A stretch of DNA of 6,930 bases. It comes from Bacteroidota bacterium (GTDB taxonomy: Bacteria; Bacteroidota; Bacteroidia; Chitinophagales; Chitinophagaceae). Shown piece by piece: positions 1-5,194 of the stretch (the first letter of the stretch is position 1; every line of letters begins with the position of its first letter). The stretch spans positions 1 to 6,930 of the forward strand of contig CANETM010000084.1 of assembly GCA_947441205.1 (NCBI GenBank), written 5' to 3'. The notes under the pieces are model-generated. The model searched no databases. It was given only the letters and a program-made list of their open reading frames with translations, and was not told where the DNA came from. The position numbers and the translations under genes were made by a program.

Positions 1-1751
1 GACTCAATAAGTTATATCTTTTGATGGAAAAGCAACATAACCGTGGACAGGATGGTGCCGGTCTTGCTACTTTAAAATTAGACATCGAGTCTGGAAATCC
101 TTATTTATATCGCCAAAGAAGTAATGCGCAACAACCAATTGCTGATTTATTTTATAAAATTGGTTTAGAAATACAAGAATTAGAAAAATTTCAACCAGAT
201 ATTTCTAAGCATCCGGGCTTAATGAAAGGACACCTTCCATTTATGGGTGAAATTTTATTGGGCCATTTACGTTATGGTACACAAGGGAAAAACAATGTTG
301 AATTTTGTCACCCCTTTATAAAAAAGGATTTAGTGCCAGGTAAAAACATGGCATTAGCAGGTAATTTTAACTTAGTTAATACCGACGAACTATTTCAACA
401 AATTAATTTTAATCCTGGTCCATTTGAAAAGCAAAGTGATTTAGCAGCGATGATGGAAGTAATACATCATTTTTTAGTTAAAGAGGAAGCTTTAAATCCA
501 AATGAACCTAATATAGTAAAAGTTTTAAAACAAGCTGCACCTATGTTTGATGGAGGCTTTACCATTGGTGGTTTAATAGGCAATGGTTATAGTTTTATTA
601 TGCGTGATGCAAATGGTATACGTCCTGCTTATTATTATATTGATGACGAAGTGATTGTTGCGGCAAGTGAAAGAGCTTCCATAAGAACAACTTTCAATGT
701 TGGCGAAAATGAAGTGTTAGAGTTAATGCCAGGTACTGCATTGATTGTGGATGATAAAGGCGAATATAAAATTGAACAAATTATTGAACCTAAGGAACGA
801 CGAGCATGTTCCTTTGAACGTATTTATTTTTCAAGAGGCAGTGATGAAAAAATTTATAGAGAACGAATTGCTTTAGGTAATCATTTAAGTAAAATTGTTT
901 TAGACCGAATTGAAAAAGATTTAAAAAATACTATTTTTTCTTATATTCCTAATACTGCTGAAGTAGCGTTTTATGGACTTATCAAAGGAATGGAGCAGTA
1001 TTTAAATAATATTAAAGTTGAACGTATATTAAGTTGGGGCAAGGATGTTGATCCGGAAAAATTAACGGAGATGGTGAATCGAAAAATTCGCCAGGAAAAA
1101 ATTGCAATCAAAGACGTGAAATTAAGAACTTTCATTACCCAGGATGTAAATAGGAATGAAATGGTACAGCATGTATATGATATCACCTACGGAACTGTAA
1201 AAAAAGACCAAGACACATTAGTTGTGATTGATGATAGTATTGTGAGAGGCACGACTTTAAAGGAAAGTATTATTAGAATGTTATCACGCCTTTCCCCTAA
1301 AAAAATTATTGTTGTTTCATCGGCACCGCAAATCAGATATCCTGATTGTTACGGTATTGATATGAGCAAAATGGGTGATTTCATTGCCTTTAAAGCTGTT
1401 ATTGCTTTATTGGAAGAAAGAGGAATGAGCAATGTGATTGATGAAACCTATAAAAAAATCAAGGACTTAGAGGCGAAAAAAGAATTGCATACTGAAAACG
1501 TGGTAAGACAATTGTATAAGCCATTTACGCCTGAAGAAATTTCAGATAAAATTGCACAGTTAATAACCCCCAGCAATGTGAATATACCTGTAGAAGTTAT
1601 TTATCAAACTGTCGAGGACTTACACGATTGTTGTCCAACCAACACAGGGGATTGGTACTTTACCGGCAACTATCCAACACCCGGAGGTAATAGGGTTTGT
1701 AATAAGGCATTTGCAAATTATATTGAAGGGAATAATGTTCGTGGATACTAA
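1..1751 (+). CDS. purF: PurF-like amidophosphoribosyltransferase, 5'-partial
   Basis: Family reaction: PRPP plus glutamine gives 5-phosphoribosylamine, glutamate and PPi, the first committed step of cytosolic purine synthesis. The frame is open to the left edge (first full codon at base 3), so the true start and the N-terminal catalytic cysteine lie outside. Numbering from the TTG at base 21, the glutaminase (Ntn-hydrolase) half shows HNRGQDGAG (6-14), GHLRYGTQG (81-89), AGNFN (113-117), SDLAAMM and RDANGIRP (195-202). A linker with FERIYFSRGSD (265-275) leads to the phosphoribosyltransferase half, with RTFI (369-372), the PRPP motif VVIDDSIVRGTT (around 402-413), SSAPQIR and CYGIDMS. The C-terminus carries FTGNYPT (547-553). 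It differs from canonical PurF by about 30 extra residues before RTFI, an altered flexible loop and the absence of the C-terminal CxxC. The family is certain; the activity is less so, since such genomes may also carry a canonical purF. It ends 20 bp before a terminator. Confidence 0.88.
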   Translation, partial: LNKLYLLMEKQHNRGQDGAGLATLKLDIESGNPYLYRQRSNAQQPIADLFYKIGLEIQELEKFQPDISKHPGLMKGHLPFMGEILLGHLRYGTQGKNNVEFCHPFIKKDLVPGKNMALAGNFNLVNTDELFQQINFNPGPFEKQSDLAAMMEVIHHFLVKEEALNPNEPNIVKVLKQAAPMFDGGFTIGGLIGNGYSFIMRDANGIRPAYYYIDDEVIVAASERASIRTTFNVGENEVLELMPGTALIVDDKGEYKIEQIIEPKERRACSFERIYFSRGSDEKIYRERIALGNHLSKIVLDRIEKDLKNTIFSYIPNTAEVAFYGLIKGMEQYLNNIKVERILSWGKDVDPEKLTEMVNRKIRQEKIAIKDVKLRTFITQDVNRNEMVQHVYDITYGTVKKDQDTLVVIDDSIVRGTTLKESIIRMLSRLSPKKIIVVSSAPQIRYPDCYGIDMSKMGDFIAFKAVIALLEERGMSNVIDETYKKIKDLEAKKELHTENVVRQLYKPFTPEEISDKIAQLITPSNVNIPVEVIYQTVEDLHDCCPTNTGDWYFTGNYPTPGGNRVCNKAFANYIEGNNVRGY

Positions 1752-1771
1752 ACTATAAAAGATAGAAAATA

Positions 1772-1805
1772 AAAAAAGGAGTTGCAATTTCGCGACTCCT
1801 TTTTT
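1772..1805. terminator. Bidirectional rho-independent terminator
   Basis: The GC-rich arms GGAGTTGC (1778-1785) and GCGACTCC (1792-1799) form an 8-bp stem with one T/G wobble around a 6-nt loop. An A run (1771-1777) precedes the left arm and a T run (1800-1805) follows the right arm, so the stem can extend to 14 bp and a U-tract is present for either direction of transcription. It lies between converging genes: 20 bp after the stop of the PurF-like gene, and 21 bp beyond the stop of the minus-strand KAS III gene. It most likely ends both transcription units. Confidence 0.9.
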
Positions 1806-1826
1806 ATTTATAAGTTTTTTTAATAG

Positions 1827-2891
1827 TTATACCCTATAGCAAATTGCATTAATATTCATACCAGCTCCCACGGATGCGAATATGACAATATCTCCTTTGT
1901 GTAATTGATGTTCGGGATATTTACCATGCTTTACCATATCGTATAAAGTAGGAATAGTGGCCACCGAGCTATTACCTAAATCATGAATGCTCATGGGCAT
2001 TACATTTTCAGGTACTTCTCTTGTTCCATATAATTTATACAATGCTTTAATAAATCCTTCGTCCATTTTTTCATTGGCTTGATGCAAGAAAAACTTTTTT
2101 ATATCTTTAATATCCACACCTGCTTTTTCAATACATTCTTTCATCGCAATAGGAACATTCTTAATAGCATATTCATAAACTTTACGTCCTTTCATTTTAA
2201 TATATCTAGTATTTTCATCACCTTCTGGATGATAGGATTTTCCTAAGTACAAATAATAGGCTTCATCAATACAATGACTTTGTACACTTGCTGCTAAAAT
2301 GCCACTATCGGTATTATTATCAGCTTCAACAATACAAGCACCTGCGCCATCACTAAAAATCATACTATCTCTGTCATGTGAGTCTACTACACGACTTAAT
2401 GTTTCAGCACCAATAACTAGGCAACGCTTAGCCATTCCTGATTTTATAAATGCATCTGCTTGAATGACGCCCTGAATCCAACCAGGGCAGCCAAATAATA
2501 TATCATAAGCAACGCAATTTGGATTGTGAATACCCAATTGATTTTTAACTCTTGATGCAATAGCAGGTATTGTATCGGTTTGGATTGAACCCGTTACAAC
2601 GTTACCAAAATTATGAGCAACAATTATTTGATCAATGGTTTCAGGATCAATGCCTGCGTCTTTTATTGCCAATTTAGAAGCTTCGGTAGCCATGTCGGAA
2701 GTATTCATTTCTTCACCTGCATACCTCCTTTCGTAAATCCCAGTTATATCTTTAAATTTTTCTACAATCTCTTGATTGGGTGTTGGAATGCGTTCGCCAT
2801 TCTCCGCATAAAAAGTATTACCAATAAAATCTTTATTGGTTTTTATAATATTAGGGATATAACTACCCGTGCCAGTAATAATGGTTGCCAT
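1827..2891 (-). CDS. 3-oxoacyl-ACP synthase III family protein (FabH-like paralogue)
   Basis: This is a thiolase-fold condensing enzyme of the KAS III family, 354 aa against about 320-330 for typical FabH. Such enzymes join an acyl-CoA or acyl-ACP to malonyl-ACP by decarboxylative Claisen condensation in the cytosol. The Cys-His-Asn triad is complete: C135 in FGCPGW, H270 in HQAN and N307 in LGNSS. The family TGIxxRR signature is at 50-56 and the C-terminal glycine-rich stretch (SVGAGMN) at 340-346. The extra length is mainly an insert near residues 25-45, before TGIYERR. The active-site context FGCPGW differs from the usual ACAGF of FabH, so I call it a paralogue rather than the primary initiation enzyme; the substrate cannot be read from sequence. 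The ATG at 2891 lacks a Shine-Dalgarno (a C5 run precedes it), and the upstream frame closes at a TAG with no earlier ATG seen. It lies 59 bp after manC, probably in the same operon. Confidence 0.88.
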   Translation of the reverse strand: MATIITGTGSYIPNIIKTNKDFIGNTFYAENGERIPTPNQEIVEKFKDITGIYERRYAGEEMNTSDMATEASKLAIKDAGIDPETIDQIIVAHNFGNVVTGSIQTDTIPAIASRVKNQLGIHNPNCVAYDILFGCPGWIQGVIQADAFIKSGMAKRCLVIGAETLSRVVDSHDRDSMIFSDGAGACIVEADNNTDSGILAASVQSHCIDEAYYLYLGKSYHPEGDENTRYIKMKGRKVYEYAIKNVPIAMKECIEKAGVDIKDIKKFFLHQANEKMDEGFIKALYKLYGTREVPENVMPMSIHDLGNSSVATIPTLYDMVKHGKYPEHQLHKGDIVIFASVGAGMNINAICYRV

Positions 2892-2898
2892 AGGGGGA

Positions 2899-2934
2899 AA
2901 CTTAGAGTTGATGCAATCGTTGCTATTCTAAGTT
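2899..2934 (-). repeat. Nested inverted repeat in the manC-KAS III spacer
   Basis: The arms AACTTAGA (2899-2906) and TCTAAGTT (2927-2934) are perfect 8-bp inverted repeats. Between them a second pair, GCAA (2913-2916) and TTGC (2920-2923), surrounds a 3-nt loop. In the minus-strand transcript this would fold as an outer stem, an asymmetric internal loop and an inner stem, ending 7 nt before the AUG of the KAS III gene. There is no long U-tract, so it is not a standard terminator. It could control translation, act as an RNA processing or stability element between two genes, or be a protein-binding site. The arms are directly visible; the function is inference. Confidence 0.5.
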
Positions 2935-2950
2935 ACTAATTATAAATTAA

Positions 2951-4036
2951 TTAAATGTATTTGTCGCCCTTATTTCTCTTGACTTCGGCAACATATTCTT
3001 TAATGGACTGTTCTTTATCCTTGCTACAAATAAGCAAAACGTCCTTAGTATCAATCACAATAAAGTCATCTAATCCTTGAACCACCACTAATTTATCCTG
3101 TGGTGCCTTAATCATACATTTTGTGGCATCTATAACCACTACATTATCTGATGCTACTGCATTTCCTAAATAGTCCTTTTCTATATTTTCATAAGCACTA
3201 TTCCATGTTCCTAAATCGCTCCATCCAAAATCAGCAGGTAAAACATAAACGTTTTTCGCCTTTTCCATAATCGCTATATCAATAGAGATATTGGTACATT
3301 GAGGATAAATTTTATCAATTGATTTTTTTTCTTGATCTGTATTGAAATGCACTTTTTCTTGATCAAACAACTCATACATTTCAGGTTGTAAATTTTCAAA
3401 GGCAGCTAATATCGTACTTACTTTCCAAGCAAAAATTCCTGCATTCCATAAAAAATCACCACTGTCTAAAAAGGATTGTGCAATTTCTAAATTCGGTTTT
3501 TCTGTAAATGTTTTTACTTTATACACGCCTTTTGTTACTTCTAACCCTTCATATTGAATATAACCATAACCCGTATTTGGATTAGAGGGTTTAATGCCCA
3601 AAGTAACTAATGCTTTTATATTGGAAACAAAATCTAATGCAAGTTCAACAATTTGTTGAAAATTATTTTCTTCTAAAATTAAATGATCGCTTGGTGCTAC
3701 TACCAATATTGCATCAGGGTCTTTTTGTGCTAATTTAAAGGAAATATAAGCAATGCAGGGTGCTGTGTTTTTACGACTTGGCTCAGCAATTATATTTTCA
3801 ATGGGCAATAATGGTAATTGTTCTTTTACAATAGTTACGTATTCCTCAGAGGTTACAATAAATATATTTTCAACTGGAATGAATTTAGCATAACGCTCAA
3901 ATGTCCATTGAATTAAAGTTTTTCCAGTATTTAAAACATCCAAAAATTGTTTTGGATAAGCAGTTCTACTCATTGGCCAAAATCTACTTCCAATACCGCC
4001 CGCCATGATGGCTACATAATGATGATTATTATTCAT
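2951..4036 (-). CDS. manC: Mannose-1-phosphate guanylyltransferase
   Basis: This enzyme makes GDP-mannose and PPi from mannose-1-phosphate and GTP in the cytosol, feeding polysaccharide, O-antigen, protein-glycan and GDP-fucose synthesis. The nucleotidyltransferase signature is near the N-terminus: MAGGIGSRFWPMSR (11-24) followed by PKQF (28-31). Further family motifs are EPSRKNTAP (85-93), APSDH (114-118), FTEKP (177-181), WNAGIF (197-202), SIDIAIMEKA (251-260) and DFGWSDLGTW (269-278). At 361 aa it is the single-function form, lacking the C-terminal phosphomannose isomerase cupin of the roughly 470-aa bifunctional ManC/CpsB type, so the isomerase must be encoded elsewhere. The C-terminal 70 residues fit the usual beta-helix extension. 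The ATG at 4036 has no Shine-Dalgarno. It begins 17 bp after the kdsD-like stop, so the two are very likely co-transcribed. Confidence 0.93.
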   Translation of the reverse strand: MNNNHHYVAIMAGGIGSRFWPMSRTAYPKQFLDVLNTGKTLIQWTFERYAKFIPVENIFIVTSEEYVTIVKEQLPLLPIENIIAEPSRKNTAPCIAYISFKLAQKDPDAILVVAPSDHLILEENNFQQIVELALDFVSNIKALVTLGIKPSNPNTGYGYIQYEGLEVTKGVYKVKTFTEKPNLEIAQSFLDSGDFLWNAGIFAWKVSTILAAFENLQPEMYELFDQEKVHFNTDQEKKSIDKIYPQCTNISIDIAIMEKAKNVYVLPADFGWSDLGTWNSAYENIEKDYLGNAVASDNVVVIDATKCMIKAPQDKLVVVQGLDDFIVIDTKDVLLICSKDKEQSIKEYVAEVKRNKGDKYI

Positions 4037-4053
4037 TCACTTTCACTATTAAT

Positions 4054-5016
4054 TTATAAAATTCCTTCCTTCATTAAATCATGTATATGGATAATTCCAA
4101 TATATTGATGATTGTCAACAACTAATATTTGACTAATATCTTTTTGCTCCATTATCGCCAAAGCTTCAACAGCCAGTGCATTTGGTGAAATCGTAACTGG
4201 ATTTTTGTGATAAATAGCTGCAGCGGTTAAGTCTTGAATGGAGGTATGTGTTTCTAACATTCTTCTTATATCACCGTCTGTTATAATACCTTCAATATTG
4301 TTACCTGCGTCTACAACAGCAGTAGCACCTAAACGATTTTTTGAAATAGTAATAATTACATCTTTCAAACTAGTTGAAATAGTAACAGCAGGTTTTAGAT
4401 TTACATTTGCTATTGCACCAACAGTAAGTGTCAATCGCTTTCCTAAGTTTCCCCCTGGATGAAATTTAGCAAAATCATTTGCTTTAAATTGACAAAGGTC
4501 CATTAAACACATTGCAACTAAATCGCCCATTACCATTTGAGCAGTAGTGGAGGAGGTGGGTGCTAAATTATTACTGCAGGCTTCTTTTTCCACAGTGGTA
4601 TTTAATATCCAATTTGATTCCTTCGCTAAATAACTTTCCGTATTTCCAACCATGCCAATTAACGTATTGCCAAATTGTTTTACTAGCTGTACTAAATTTT
4701 TAATTTCTGGACTTTCACCACTTTTACTAATAATAAGTACGATGTCGTCGGGCGTAATCATTCCTGAATCACCATGAATTGCATCTGCTGCGTGTAAAAA
4801 TAACGAGGGCGTACCTGTTGAGTTACAAGTAGCTACTATTTTTTGGGCAATGATGGCACTTTTTCCAATGCCACTCACTATAAATCGACCCTTAGAATTA
4901 TAAATTGCTTTAACGGCACCTTCGAATGAATCATCAATAAAATTGGACAGTGCTTTTATAGCAGACAGTTCAGTTTCAAGTGTTTGATTCGCGATGGTCC
5001 TAATGCTATTTGTCAT
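4054..5016 (-). CDS. kdsD: Arabinose-5-phosphate isomerase (KpsF/GutQ family, SIS + 2 CBS)
   Basis: The enzyme interconverts D-ribulose-5-phosphate and D-arabinose-5-phosphate, the first step toward Kdo, the sugar linking lipid A to the LPS core. The N-terminal SIS sugar-isomerase domain (about 35-170) has GIGKS (49-53), with K52 matching the family's active-site lysine, then STGTP, HGDSGM starting at H81, ISKSGES (96-102) and LAPTSSTTA (151-159). FHPGGNLG (185-192) follows, with H186 matching the catalytic histidine. Two CBS domains make up the C-terminus: the first, about 205-260, contains GIITDGDIRR, and the second, about 265-318, contains IGIIHIHDLM. The length (320 aa) is normal for the family. 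The ATG at 5016 is the first start after an in-frame TAA nine bases upstream. It heads the operon with manC. GutQ and KpsF share this architecture, so the paralogue name is less certain than the activity. Confidence 0.92.
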   Translation of the reverse strand: MTNSIRTIANQTLETELSAIKALSNFIDDSFEGAVKAIYNSKGRFIVSGIGKSAIIAQKIVATCNSTGTPSLFLHAADAIHGDSGMITPDDIVLIISKSGESPEIKNLVQLVKQFGNTLIGMVGNTESYLAKESNWILNTTVEKEACSNNLAPTSSTTAQMVMGDLVAMCLMDLCQFKANDFAKFHPGGNLGKRLTLTVGAIANVNLKPAVTISTSLKDVIITISKNRLGATAVVDAGNNIEGIITDGDIRRMLETHTSIQDLTAAAIYHKNPVTISPNALAVEALAIMEQKDISQILVVDNHQYIGIIHIHDLMKEGIL

Positions 5017-5033
5017 ATGCTTTTAACGTGGAG

Positions 5034-5041
5034 CAAAGTTA
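5034..5041 (-). promoter_or_regulatory. Putative Bacteroidota -7 promoter element for the kdsD operon
   Basis: Read on the minus strand, these bases are TAACTTTG, a perfect match to the TAnnTTTG -7 consensus of the Bacteroidota primary sigma factor. The last base is 17 bp before the kdsD ATG, which would leave a leader of about 10 nt. No TTG-type -33 element is seen at the expected spacing, which lowers confidence. A 7-bp direct repeat TTAACGT (5023-5029 and 5039-5045) brackets and overlaps the site. Confidence 0.4.
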
Positions 5042-5103
5042 ACGTTTCATATACTTTAATGTCTTAATTATAAGAAAACCTTAAAAAAAAGCTATTTCTT
5101 TAA

Positions 5104-5118
5104 ATTCCATATTGGAAT
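5104..5118. repeat. 15-bp dyad in the divergent kdsD-recQ intergenic region
   Basis: ATTCCA (5104-5109) and TGGAAT (5113-5118) are perfect inverted arms around a 3-bp TAT centre. The site is 88 bp from the kdsD start and 77 bp from the recQ start, almost the middle of the spacer. The size and symmetry suit a dimeric regulator's operator. There is no following T-tract, so a terminator is unlikely. Chance occurrence in AT-rich DNA is possible. Confidence 0.4.
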
Positions 5119-5194
5119 CAACAAATCTTGTAATAAATTCGTTATCTTATTAAACCTTACAATACCGAAAGGCTTGATTTTAAGATATTTGTAA

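Larger units (their letters stand above)
5017..5194. promoter_or_regulatory. Divergent intergenic region, kdsD operon / recQ
   Basis: This 178-bp AT-rich spacer must hold the promoters of both outward-facing units. Besides the -7 match on the minus strand and the central dyad, an 8-bp direct repeat AAACCTTA occurs at 5076-5083 and 5152-5159. For recQ I find no convincing promoter on the plus strand: GATATTTG (5184-5191) resembles a -7 element with one mismatch but ends only 3 bp before the ATG. No small gene or structured RNA is evident. Confidence 0.6.

Noticed and set aside
21..26. TTG/ATG near the left edge as the start of the PurF-like gene
   Set aside because: The frame is open back to base 3 with family-like residues (LNKLYL) before it, and PurF needs an N-terminal catalytic cysteine, so the gene begins outside the window.
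971..1186. 71-codon minus-strand reading frame
   Set aside because: Antisense to the well-supported PurF-like domain, with no recognisable motif.
2613..2939. 108-codon plus-strand reading frame
   Set aside because: Almost wholly antisense to the KAS III gene; its Phe/Ile-rich composition is what the complement of that gene would give.
4238..4462. 74-codon plus-strand reading frame
   Set aside because: Antisense to the CBS region of kdsD, with no independent support.
5184..5191. GATATTTG as the recQ -7 element
   Set aside because: It ends 3 bp before the ATG, so it would place transcription start inside the coding region, and it has no -33 partner.
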